A DNA stretch of 64,000 nucleotides from the NCBI GenBank assembly GCA_044220635.1, contig JBGAQP010000012.1, positions 44,050 through 108,049 of the forward strand. The letters run 5' to 3'. Both the position numbers and the translations under genes were made by a program. Position 1 is the first letter of the stretch. Every line of letters begins with the position of its first letter. This DNA is from JBGAQP01 sp044220635 (lineage in GTDB: Bacteria > Pseudomonadota > Gammaproteobacteria > Burkholderiales > Usitatibacteraceae). Under the pieces are notes generated by a model. It worked only from the letters and a program-made list of their open reading frames with translations, did no database searches and was not told the DNA's origin. This document shows positions 25,416 through 34,023 of the stretch, one piece after another.

Positions 25416-26785
25416 CAGTCGAACCCCAGCCGGTCGAGGCGGTAGCGCAGGCTGCGGAAGGTGATCCCGAGCAGCTTCGCCGCGGCGGTCTTGTTGTAGC
25501 GGGTGGTGTCGAGCGCCTTCTGGATCGCCTCGCGCTCGACCTGGTCGAGGAACTCGTGCAGCGGAAGCCCCCGCGTGCCGAGCGAGCCGTCGAGGACCGC
25601 GGCCTTCTCGCGCGTGGTGGCCTGGGTGAGGTAGAGGTCGCTTTCGCGCACCACGTTGTCGCTGCACAGCGCGAGCGCGCGCTCGAGGATGTTCTCGAGC
25701 TCGCGCACGTTGCCCGGGAAGTCGTAGCGCCGCAGCCGCAGCATCGCCTCCTCCGAGATCACCGGGGGCGGCGCGCCGCTTTGCCGGGCGAGGCGCTCGA
25801 CCACGGCGGCGACCATCAGGGGGATGTCGTCGGGGATCTCGCGCAGGCTCGGCATCTTCAGCTCGATGACGTTCAGCCGGTAGAAGAGGTCCTGGCGGAA
25901 CTCGCCCGCGTCCACCTGCTCGGCGAGCGAGCGGTGCGTGGCCGAGATGATGCGCACGTCGATCGGCTCCTCCTGCGTGTCGCCCAGGCGCCGGACCTTC
26001 TTCTCCTGGATCACGCGCAGCAGCTTCACCTGCATCGCGAGCGGCAGGTCCCCGACCTCGTCGAGGAAGAGCGTGCCCTTCTGCGCGGCCTGCAGGTAGC
26101 CCAGCTTGTCGTTGTCCGCCCCGGTGAAGGCTCCGCGCTTGTAGCCGAAGAACTCGCTCTCCATGAGGTTCTCGGGGATCGCGCCGCAGTTGACCGCGAT
26201 GAACGGGCCCTCGGCCCGGGAGGAGCCGACGTGGATGAGGCGCGCGGCCACCTCCTTGCCGCTGCCCGACTCCCCGGTGATGTAGACCGGCGCCTGGGAG
26301 CGCGAGAGCTTGGCGATCATCTCGCGCGCGCGCTGGATCGGCGCGGACTCGCCCAGGAGCTTCGGCACGCCCGGCAGGGGCGTCTCGCCGATCGACACGC
26401 GCCGCGAGTGCACGGGGCGCGGCAGCTTGAGCGCGCTCATGACGAGCGGGCGCAGCTGCTCGATCTTGATGGGCTTCGCGAGGTAGTCGAACGCGCCGGC
26501 CTTGAGCGCGGCCACGGCGTTGTCCGTCGAGCCGTAGGCGGTGATCACCGCCACGGGCGTGTTGCCGTAGTGCTCCGCGATGTGGTTGAGCACCTGCAGC
26601 CCGTCGCCGTCGGGAAGCCGCATGTCCGTCAGGCACAGGTCGTAGCTCCGGGCCTTCAGCGCCTCCTCGGCCTCCTTCACCGAGGCCGCGCTGTCCGCGT
26701 CCGCGCCCATGCGCGTGAGCGTGAGCACGAGCAGCTCCCGGATGTCGGCCTCGTCGTCGACCACCAGCACCGCCTTGCGGCTCAT
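25415..26785 (-). CDS. pilR: Sigma-54-dependent response regulator PilR
   Basis: NtrC-type regulator (456 aa) of type IV pilin transcription. Receiver with Asp54 (LCLTDMRLPDG); AAA+ domain with Walker A GESGSGKE, the sigma-54 contact loop GAFTGA and Walker B GTLFLDEVGD; C-terminal Fis-type helix-turn-helix (NKTAAAKLLGITFRSLRYRL). ATG at 26785 overlaps the pilS stop by 1 bp. Order and features match the PilS-PilR system. Confidence 0.95.
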   Translation of the reverse strand: MSRKAVLVVDDEADIRELLVLTLTRMGADADSAASVKEAEEALKARSYDLCLTDMRLPDGDGLQVLNHIAEHYGNTPVAVITAYGSTDNAVAALKAGAFDYLAKPIKIEQLRPLVMSALKLPRPVHSRRVSIGETPLPGVPKLLGESAPIQRAREMIAKLSRSQAPVYITGESGSGKEVAARLIHVGSSRAEGPFIAVNCGAIPENLMESEFFGYKRGAFTGADNDKLGYLQAAQKGTLFLDEVGDLPLAMQVKLLRVIQEKKVRRLGDTQEEPIDVRIISATHRSLAEQVDAGEFRQDLFYRLNVIELKMPSLREIPDDIPLMVAAVVERLARQSGAPPPVISEEAMLRLRRYDFPGNVRELENILERALALCSDNVVRESDLYLTQATTREKAAVLDGSLGTRGLPLHEFLDQVEREAIQKALDTTRYNKTAAAKLLGITFRSLRYRLDRLGFD

Positions 26786-28416
26786 CAGGCCCCCTTCATC
26801 GTGACGCGGAACTCGCCGCCGCCCGCATCGCCCGTGTACTCGATGCGCGCGCCGTTGCCCTCGCACAGCTCCCGGGCGATGTACAGGCCCAGCCCCGTGC
26901 CCTGCGCGTCGGTCGTGAAGAACGGCTCGAAGATGTGGGCCTGCACCTCGGGGGCCACGCCCGGACCGTCGTCGCGCACGGCGACCACGGCCGTGCCCGG
27001 CGCGGCGCCCGCGGAAACGACGATGCGGATCGAGCCCGGGAGCTTGCGCCCGTGGCGCCAGGCGTTGCGCGCGAGGTTCCAGAGCACCTGGTCGAGGTGC
27101 TGGCGGTCGAACCACAGGCGCTGGGTGGTGCGCACCTCGAAGGCGAGCGTGGCCTCGGGCACGCGCTCGCTCGTGGCGAAATCGTGGATGAAGTTCGCGA
27201 GGTGCGAGCGCGGCTCGACCGCCTCGGGCTGCGCCCGGTCGCGGCGGTTGAGGTAGAGCACCTCCTGCACCATGCGGTCGAGGCGGAAGACGTTGTCGCG
27301 GATGATCGCCACGAGGCGCCGGTTCTCGCCCCCCTCGCCCGCCTCCTCGCCCAGGAGGTCGGCGGCGTGGCCGATGGACGAGAGCGGATTCCTGATCTCG
27401 TGGGCGATCGAGGCGGTGAGCCGCCCGAGGGCGACGAGCTTCATCTGCCGGGCCTCGCGGCGCGCGCGATCCGCGTCCTCGACGAACACGACGACGGGCG
27501 GGGGCTTGCCGGTGCCGATGGCGACGAAGTGCACCTGCAGCTCCGCACCCGAGCGCGGCGAGCGCAGCGGCGCGAAGGGGTTCTCCGAGCCCCGGCGCCA
27601 GCCCTCGAGGAGCTCGGCGACCTCCGGGGCGTAGTCGGCGAGCATCGGCCGCTTGCCCGGCGGCAGGGTCCCGAGGAGGGCCGCCGCGCGCGGGTTGTGC
27701 TGGCGGATGGCGCCCGCGCCGTCGACCACGAGCAGGCCGTCTTGCATGTCGCGGATCACGAGCTCGTTGATCTGCGAGAGGTTGTCGAGGTCGACCTGGC
27801 GCTCGGCGGCGATGCGCTCGCTCGTGCGCGCGTAGCGCGCGAGCGTGAAGCCCAGGCCCGCGGTGGCGAAGAAGGCGAGGCTCGTGAGCCCGGCCTGCAC
27901 GAAGTCGCCCGGCGCGCCGTCGTAGCGCCAGAGCTGGAAGGCCTGCTCGAAGAGCACGGCGAGGGCGGCGACCGCGGCGTGGAAGAACGCGAGCCGCCCG
28001 CGGGAGATGAGCCCCGCCGCGGCGAGCGAGACGAGGAGCGCCACCCCCAGGCCCGAGCGCACCCCGCCGCTCGCGTGCATGAGCAGCACGATCGCGAAGA
28101 CGTCGACCACCACGCCCGCGGTCACCTGGATCGTGAGGCTGGGCTCGCGCAGCCACGCCGGGATCACCAGCAGGACGGAGGCCACGAGGTAGGCGACGAG
28201 CGTGGGCGCGACCGCCCCGGGCAGCTGCGCCCCGAGCTGGATGTAGTTGTTGAGGAAGACGAAGCCCGCGGCGACGAGCAGCGCGAGGACGATGCGGTAG
28301 CCGCAGAAGACGAAGAGCGTCTTCCAGGTCGTGTCGTCGACGGCGCCGACGAGCGGCATGCGCGCTCCGGGCCCGCGGCCCGGGATCGCGATCCGGCCCT
28401 CGGCCGCGGAGCTCAT
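26785..28416 (-). CDS. pilS: Sensor histidine kinase PilS
   Basis: A 543-aa membrane kinase with six predicted transmembrane segments (about residues 20-195), a PAS domain (INELVIRDMQDGLLVVDGAG), phospho-acceptor His in TASIAHEIRNPL and an ATPase domain ending QGTGLGLYIARELCEGNG. This is the PilS layout, where pilin level in the membrane is the signal. ATG at 28416 overlaps the preceding stop (ATGA). Confidence 0.95.
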   Translation of the reverse strand: MSSAAEGRIAIPGRGPGARMPLVGAVDDTTWKTLFVFCGYRIVLALLVAAGFVFLNNYIQLGAQLPGAVAPTLVAYLVASVLLVIPAWLREPSLTIQVTAGVVVDVFAIVLLMHASGGVRSGLGVALLVSLAAAGLISRGRLAFFHAAVAALAVLFEQAFQLWRYDGAPGDFVQAGLTSLAFFATAGLGFTLARYARTSERIAAERQVDLDNLSQINELVIRDMQDGLLVVDGAGAIRQHNPRAAALLGTLPPGKRPMLADYAPEVAELLEGWRRGSENPFAPLRSPRSGAELQVHFVAIGTGKPPPVVVFVEDADRARREARQMKLVALGRLTASIAHEIRNPLSSIGHAADLLGEEAGEGGENRRLVAIIRDNVFRLDRMVQEVLYLNRRDRAQPEAVEPRSHLANFIHDFATSERVPEATLAFEVRTTQRLWFDRQHLDQVLWNLARNAWRHGRKLPGSIRIVVSAGAAPGTAVVAVRDDGPGVAPEVQAHIFEPFFTTDAQGTGLGLYIARELCEGNGARIEYTGDAGGGEFRVTMKGA

Positions 28417-28640
28417 GGGCCGGCCCTGCAGTTCGGGTTGTCCCGGCACAGGAAGCGCCCGCCCTCCTCGCGGGCCTCGCTCCGGGGCAGGTTCACGCCG
28501 CAGCGCGCGCAGCTCACCATGTCCTCGCCCTTCGCGGTCGTCGCGGGCGGGGTCTCGCGCTTCACCTGCGAGCGGAAGAACCCGCGGAACAGCAGCCAGA
28601 TGACGAAGCCGATGACGGCGAGCAGCAGGATGCGGGCCAA
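28413..28640 (-). CDS. PP0621-family small membrane protein
   Basis: A 75-aa protein with one N-terminal transmembrane helix (about 3-20) and a cytoplasmic CxxC (Cys44, Cys47) plus CRDNPNCR at the end, a possible zinc ribbon. The start is TTG at 28640. It overlaps pilS by 4 bp; this protein is commonly found beside pilS. Function unknown. Confidence 0.8.
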   Translation of the reverse strand: MARILLLAVIGFVIWLLFRGFFRSQVKRETPPATTAKGEDMVSCARCGVNLPRSEAREEGGRFLCRDNPNCRAGP

Positions 28641-28674
28641 TTTCGCGGTTCCGGTGGAGGTTCCTGCGCTGAGT

Positions 28675-30354
28675 TTACCGGATCGGGCGCTCCCGGCCGG
28701 CCGCGAGCGGGACGGCGACCTCGAAGCGCACGCCCGCCCCGCCGGGAAGGTCCGCGGCGCGGATGCGCCCGCCGTGGAACTCGGCCACGAGGCGGGCGAT
28801 GTAGAGGCCGAGCCCGAGGTGGCCCTCGCGCCGGCCCGGGGCCTCGCGCAGCGACACCATCGAGTCGAAGAGCCCGCCCGCCATGGCGCCGGGAAGCGCC
28901 GGCCCCGGGTTCTCCACCGCGAGGGTGGCCATGCGCGCGTCGGCCGCGAGCGCCACGCGGATCGCCGCGCCCGGCGGGGCGAAGTCCTCGGCGTTCTCGA
29001 CGAGCTTGTCGAGGAGCTGCGCGAAGGCGTCGGGCGAGCCGCGCACCGGCACGGGCCCGGCGGGCGCGCTGAGCTCGAAGCGGCGCGCGGGCGAGGCGCC
29101 GCGGTAGCCCTCGACGCAGCCGGCGACCACCGCCGCGAGGTCGAAGTCCTCGCGCTCGGCGCCTTCGAGCAGCCGCTCGAGGCGCGTGCCCTCGGAGAGC
29201 CGCGCGATGAGGCGCGAGAGCCGCTCCACGCCCTCGCCCGCGCGCTCGAGGTAGACGCGCGCCTCGGGCGCGAGCGGCTGCGCGCGCAGGTTGTCGAGGG
29301 AGGAGCGCACCACGGCCACGGGCGTGCGCAGCTCGTGCGACAGGCGCCCGGCCATCGCCTCGAGGTAGGCGTTGTAGTCCTTGAGGCGCGCGAGCACGCC
29401 CGCCATGGTGCGCGAGAGCTCGCCGATCTCGTCGCGCGCGCCGCCCGGCCGGATCGTGCCGCGGATGCGCCCCTGGGGATCGATGGCCGCCTCGGCCTCG
29501 CGGTGCAGCCTGCGGATGCGCGCGGCGAGGCGCGAGGCGAAGAAGAGCAGGATCGCGAGGGCGGTCGCCACCACCGCGAGCGTCACCGCGAGGAGGTCCT
29601 CGAGGGCCGACTCCTTGAGCAGCTGGATCGAGGCCGTGGTCTCCTCGACCACCGCCGCCCCGACGATGTCGTCGCCCACGAAGATCGGCTGCGCCGCCGA
29701 GAGGATCGCGACGTCGCGCTCGCGCGTGCCGCGCCAGTGCGTCGAGGACACGCCGATGAGGGCCCGGTCGATCTGCGCGCGCACCGGCTTCGACTCGTCG
29801 CCCGCGGGGACCGAAGGCGTGGACACCACGAGCGCGACGAGCGGCTTGAGCCACCCGGTGGTGGCCGGCCCCATCGGGCGCTCGGCCGCGACCGCGTCGA
29901 AGCGCAGGCTCCCGGAGGCGCCGCGCAGGCTCCCCGAGAGCCCGCGCACCCGCGAGCGCGTGTCGACGACCCAGACGCGGGAGGACCGGCGCCCCATGAT
30001 GTCGAGGAAGCGCTCGACCTCCTCCGAAGGCGCGTAGGCCGCGCCCAGGCTCGCGGCGGCGTCCGGGTCGGCGGCGGCGAAGAGCGCGACGATGCGGCGG
30101 CGCTCCTCCGCCTCGGGGTCGTCGGCCGAGACGCTGCGCTCGAAGAGCGCGGGCCGGTCGGAGAGCGCGGAGGCGACCGCGCGCGCCGTGCCCCGGATCG
30201 CCTGCTCCTGGCTCGCGCGCAGGAACGATTCCATGCGCTCGATGAACTGCGCGGCGAGCCAGGGGATCGCGAGCAGCACCGCGGAGGCGAGCAGCAGCCG
30301 GAAGCGGATCGAGAACAGGAACCCCGCCGGCCCCCGGGGCCGTGGCGCGCTCAT
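28675..30354 (-). CDS. Histidine kinase of the proteobacterial dedicated sortase system
   Basis: A 559-aa membrane kinase: transmembrane segment about 14-36, a large periplasmic sensor (40-255), second transmembrane segment (about 268-290), HAMP-like linker, His in GRLSHELRTPVA and a HATPase domain whose G2 box is GHLGLGLYIA. Layout and neighbours fit the kinase of the dedicated sortase system. It overlaps its response regulator by 4 bp. It presumably senses the envelope state and controls the divergent target-sortase pair. Confidence 0.9.
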   Translation of the reverse strand: MSAPRPRGPAGFLFSIRFRLLLASAVLLAIPWLAAQFIERMESFLRASQEQAIRGTARAVASALSDRPALFERSVSADDPEAEERRRIVALFAAADPDAAASLGAAYAPSEEVERFLDIMGRRSSRVWVVDTRSRVRGLSGSLRGASGSLRFDAVAAERPMGPATTGWLKPLVALVVSTPSVPAGDESKPVRAQIDRALIGVSSTHWRGTRERDVAILSAAQPIFVGDDIVGAAVVEETTASIQLLKESALEDLLAVTLAVVATALAILLFFASRLAARIRRLHREAEAAIDPQGRIRGTIRPGGARDEIGELSRTMAGVLARLKDYNAYLEAMAGRLSHELRTPVAVVRSSLDNLRAQPLAPEARVYLERAGEGVERLSRLIARLSEGTRLERLLEGAEREDFDLAAVVAGCVEGYRGASPARRFELSAPAGPVPVRGSPDAFAQLLDKLVENAEDFAPPGAAIRVALAADARMATLAVENPGPALPGAMAGGLFDSMVSLREAPGRREGHLGLGLYIARLVAEFHGGRIRAADLPGGAGVRFEVAVPLAAGRERPIR

Positions 30355-31043
30355 CCCTCGGTCCAGCGATAGCCCATGCCGTAGACCGTCTCGATCGCGG
30401 CGAACGCGGGGTCGAGCGCGAGGAACTTCCTGCGGATGCGCTTCACGTGGGAGGTGATCGTGCCGTCGTCGACCACCATCTCGGCGTCGCGCATGAGCTG
30501 GTCGCGGTCCTTCACGTGGCCGGGGTGCTTGGCGAGCGAGTGCACCATCCAGAACTCGGTGATCGTGAGCCCGAGCGGCCTGCCCTCCCAGGTCGCCGAC
30601 ATGCGCCGCGCGTCGAGCGCGAGCTTGCCGCGGTTCAAGACGTCCTCCGCGGCCGGCGCCTCGGCGGCGGCCTCCACCCGCCGGAAGAGCGCGGCGATGC
30701 GCGCGAGCAGGTGCGGCAGGCTCACGTCCTTGGTGAGGTAGTCGTCGGCGCCCAGGCGCAGGCCCGAGACGATGTCGAAGTCGGAATCCCGCGCCGAGAG
30801 GAAGACGATCGGCAGGAGCGCGCTTCTCGCGCGCAGCTCCCGGCACAGCGCGAAGCCCCCGTCGATCTCCGCGCCCAGGCCCACGTCGATGATCGCGGCA
30901 TCCGGCAGCCGCGTGGCGAGCGAGCGCGAGGCCGAGGCGCGGTCGGCGAAGGCCGCGACCTCGTAGCCGGCGCGCGCGAGCGCGTCGGCGTAGTTCTGGC
31001 GGATCGTGGGGTCGTCCTCGACGAGGGCGATGCGGCGGGCCAT
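30351..31043 (-). CDS. Response regulator of the dedicated sortase system
   Basis: A 230-aa OmpR-type regulator: receiver Asp53 (AAIIDVGLG) and winged-helix domain ending VYGMGYRWTEG. The ATG at 31043 is preceded only 7 nt upstream by a perfect TATAAT (31051-31056 on the minus strand) and no Shine-Dalgarno, so the mRNA is probably leaderless. It faces the target-protein gene across about 160 bp. Confidence 0.92.
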   Translation of the reverse strand: MARRIALVEDDPTIRQNYADALARAGYEVAAFADRASASRSLATRLPDAAIIDVGLGAEIDGGFALCRELRARSALLPIVFLSARDSDFDIVSGLRLGADDYLTKDVSLPHLLARIAALFRRVEAAAEAPAAEDVLNRGKLALDARRMSATWEGRPLGLTITEFWMVHSLAKHPGHVKDRDQLMRDAEMVVDDGTITSHVKRIRRKFLALDPAFAAIETVYGMGYRWTEG

Positions 31044-31050
31044 GGCGGCG

Positions 31051-31056
31051 ATTATA
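31051..31056 (-). promoter_or_regulatory. -10 box of the sortase-system regulator (leaderless)
   Basis: TATAAT on the minus strand ends 7 nt before the ATG at 31043, placing the transcript start on or next to the start codon. No clear -35 lies 17 bp upstream in the GC-rich sequence, so an activator may be needed. Confidence 0.5.
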
Positions 31057-31204
31057 GGTGCCCTCCCCCCCGCGGGGCCTCCCGGGGGCCCCTTGCCATC
31101 GTTTCGCCACAATTGCTCGCCGCGGCGCCCGCATTCCTCCCCTTACCCCGCCCCGCCCGCGCGCGCAATGGGACCTGCCCTAAGGGCGGAAAGGGGATGG
31201 ACGG

Positions 31205-33358
31205 ATGGCGGATGGCGGCAGCGGCAGGACGCGGGGCGTGCGGGTCTCGGCGGCGGATCTTCTGGGGCTCCTCGGCAAGGCGATCGCGAGCGGGGTGGCG
31301 GCGAGCCTCGTGCTGGCGCTCGCCGCCCTGGGGCTTTCGCAGGCGGCGCAGGCGGCCACGCCGAACGACGCGAAGTCGGGGGCGCTGCTGCTGCGCACGG
31401 CGACTCCGGGGCAGTACGCCGCGGCGCCCACGGTCTCCACGCAGGTGGCGATCGTGGTCTCGGGCATCGTCGCGCGCACCCGAGTGACCCAGGTCTTCCA
31501 CAACCCCGGCGCGGAGCACGCCGAGGGCGTCTACGTCTTTCCGCTGCCCGAGAAATCCGCCGTGGACCACCTGTGGCTGCGGATCGGAAGCCGCGCGATC
31601 GAGGGCCGCATCCAGGAGAAGCAGGAGGCCCGCCGGACCTACGAGTCGGCCCGGCGCGAGGGCCGCAAGGCCGCGCTCGTCGAGCAGCAGCGCCCCAACC
31701 TCTTCACCAACGCGGTCGCCAACATCGGCCCCGGCGAGAGCGTGCAGGTGACCCTCGAGTACCAGCAGGCGCTCGCCTGGGACCAGGGCGAGTTCCGCCT
31801 GCGCTTCCCGCTCGCGGTCACGCAGCGCTACGTCCCCGCCCCCGGTGCGCTGCCCGACGAGCCGAAGGACCGCGAAGCCCTGTCCGCGGGCGCGCGACTC
31901 GCGGCGAACGGCGCTTCCGCGAGTGACGCGTTGCACGAACCCCTGTTGCAGCCGGCCTACGCCGCCCCCGGCAGCCCCGTGAACCCGGTGGAGATCGCCG
32001 TCGTCATCGACGCGGGCACGCCGCTCGCGCGCATCGCCTCGTCCTACCACGAGGCGGTGATCGAGAAGGCGGGCGAGCGGCGCACCGAGATCACCCTCGT
32101 GAAGGACCAGGAAAGCGCGGACCGCGATTTCGAGCTCGTGTGGACGCCCGCGGCGGGTGCGGAGCCCCGCGCGGCGCTCTACACCGAGTCCGTGAACGGC
32201 CGCGATTACGCCCTGCTGATGGTGATGCCGCCCGAGCCCGCCGCGGCCGGGCGCGCGGGCGACTCGCGCCTGCCGCGCGAGACGATCCTCGTGATCGACA
32301 CCTCCGGCTCCATGAGCGGCTCGCCGATGGAGCAGGCGAAGGCCGCGCTCGCGGTGGCGCTCGACACCCTCGGCGCGGGCGACCGCTTCAACGTGATCGA
32401 GTTCAATTCGCGCGCGCGCCGCCTCTTCGCCGACGCGCTCGAGGCGAGCGCACAGAACCTCGCCATCGCCCGCGAGTGGGTGGCGCGGCTTCGCGCCGAC
32501 GGCGGCACCGAGATGGCCGCGGCCCTCGCCCTCGCGCTGCCCGGCGGCGAGACGCCGGGGCTGCTGCGCCAGGTGATCTTCGTCACCGACGGCGCCGTGG
32601 GCAACGAGGACGCGCTCTTCTCGCTCATCCACGCGCGGCTCGGCGCCTCGCGGCTCTTCACGGTGGGCATCGGCTCCGCGCCCAACGGCCATTTCATGGC
32701 GAAGGCCGCGCAGTTCGGGCGCGGCACCTTCACCCACGTGGGGGACCTGCGCGAGGTGCGCGAGAAGATGTCGCGGCTGTTCGCGAAGATCGAGGCGCCG
32801 GTCCTCAAGGACGTGGCGATCCGCACCGCCGCGGGCGAAAGCGTCGCGACGTTTCCCGCGCGCGTGCCCGACCTGTACCTCGGCGAGCCCGTCGCGGTCG
32901 CGGCGACCCTCGAGGGCGCGCGCGGCCCGATCGTGGTGAGCGGCCTGCGCGGCAACGAACCCTGGAGCGTGGCGCTCACGCCTTCGCCCGGCCCCGCGGC
33001 GAACGGCGTGGGCGCCCTCTGGGCCAGGGCGAAGATCGCCGAGCTGATGGACGCGATGCGCCTGGGGGCGGACGCCGAGGGCACGCGCCGGCAGGTGGTC
33101 GAGGTCGCCCTCGAGCACCACCTCGTGAGCGCCTTCACGAGCCTCGTGGCCGTGGACGTGACGCCCACCGCACCCGCGGATGCGGCGAAGACCGCGCTCG
33201 TGAATGCGAGCCTGCCGGCAGGCCTTGCGTTCGAACGCAACATCCCGCAGACCGACACGGCGGCCACGATCCAGGTCGTCCTCGGGCTCCTTGCGCTGGC
33301 AGCCGCCGGGATGGTCGTCCTCATCGGGCACGCCATCCCGGCGAGGAGGCCGGCATGA
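31205..33358 (+). CDS. Sortase target protein with VIT and vWA domains
   Basis: A 717-aa secreted surface protein, the single substrate of the dedicated sortase. Signal peptide at about 22-50, VIT domain (about 60-185), and a von Willebrand A domain with the MIDAS motif DTSGSMSGS (starting about 363). The C-terminus has a sorting signal IPQTDT, a hydrophobic helix and the basic tail HAIPARRPA. Ile replaces the usual Leu of LPxTx. AAGGGG lies 8 nt before the ATG at 31205. It overlaps the sortase gene (ATGA). Confidence 0.93.
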   Translation: MADGGSGRTRGVRVSAADLLGLLGKAIASGVAASLVLALAALGLSQAAQAATPNDAKSGALLLRTATPGQYAAAPTVSTQVAIVVSGIVARTRVTQVFHNPGAEHAEGVYVFPLPEKSAVDHLWLRIGSRAIEGRIQEKQEARRTYESARREGRKAALVEQQRPNLFTNAVANIGPGESVQVTLEYQQALAWDQGEFRLRFPLAVTQRYVPAPGALPDEPKDREALSAGARLAANGASASDALHEPLLQPAYAAPGSPVNPVEIAVVIDAGTPLARIASSYHEAVIEKAGERRTEITLVKDQESADRDFELVWTPAAGAEPRAALYTESVNGRDYALLMVMPPEPAAAGRAGDSRLPRETILVIDTSGSMSGSPMEQAKAALAVALDTLGAGDRFNVIEFNSRARRLFADALEASAQNLAIAREWVARLRADGGTEMAAALALALPGGETPGLLRQVIFVTDGAVGNEDALFSLIHARLGASRLFTVGIGSAPNGHFMAKAAQFGRGTFTHVGDLREVREKMSRLFAKIEAPVLKDVAIRTAAGESVATFPARVPDLYLGEPVAVAATLEGARGPIVVSGLRGNEPWSVALTPSPGPAANGVGALWARAKIAELMDAMRLGADAEGTRRQVVEVALEHHLVSAFTSLVAVDVTPTAPADAAKTALVNASLPAGLAFERNIPQTDTAATIQVVLGLLALAAAGMVVLIGHAIPARRPA

Positions 33359-34023
33359 GGACCTCGGGCTTCGGATTGCGCGGCCGCGTGATCCCCGCGC
33401 AGGCGCCGGAGCTCCCGGAGCGCGCGATTCCCGCCGAGCGGCTCTTTCCCGCAAGACGCCGCGCGCTATGGGCCCTCGCCGCGCTCCTCGTCGCGGCGGC
33501 GGCCTCCCAGTTCGCCGCGGCGGGCTGGATCCATGCGAAGGCGATCCTCGCCCAATGGCTCATCGCGGGTTCCTGGTCGCAGGCGCGCGCCACGGGCGAG
33601 GCGATCCGCCCCTGGCCCTGGGCGGACACGCGCCCGATCGCACGCCTCACGGTTCCTTCGCGCGGCATCGTGCGCTACGTCCTCGAGGGCGCGAGCGGTC
33701 GCTCGCTCGCCTTCGGCCCGGGGCACCTGAGTGGCACCGCCTCGCCGGGCGGCTGGGGCAACGCGGTGATCGTCGCGCACAAGGACACGCACTTCGCGTT
33801 CCTGAAGGACCTCGAGCCCGACGAGGAAATCGTCGTCGAGACCGCGCGCGGGGGCCTCGCGCGCTACCGCGTGAGCGAAGTGGCCGTCGTCGGCCGCGAG
33901 GACTCGCGCGTGCTCGACCCCGCCGATTCGCCGCAGCTCACGCTCATCACCTGCTATCCGTTCGAGGCCGTGCGTCCGGGCGCGGTGCTGCGCTACGTGG
34001 TGGTCGCCGGCCGCGTGGCCTGA
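33355..34023 (+). CDS. Class GN sortase
   Basis: A 222-aa membrane-anchored transpeptidase that cleaves the target sorting signal. One transmembrane segment (about 37-57), then the sortase fold with His142 (VIVAHKDTH), Cys200 in LTLITC and Arg213 (VLRYVVV), all in the expected order. The start overlaps the target gene by 4 bp. In the Gram-negative setting the acceptor of the cleaved protein is unknown. Confidence 0.93.
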   Translation: MRTSGFGLRGRVIPAQAPELPERAIPAERLFPARRRALWALAALLVAAAASQFAAAGWIHAKAILAQWLIAGSWSQARATGEAIRPWPWADTRPIARLTVPSRGIVRYVLEGASGRSLAFGPGHLSGTASPGGWGNAVIVAHKDTHFAFLKDLEPDEEIVVETARGGLARYRVSEVAVVGREDSRVLDPADSPQLTLITCYPFEAVRPGAVLRYVVVAGRVA

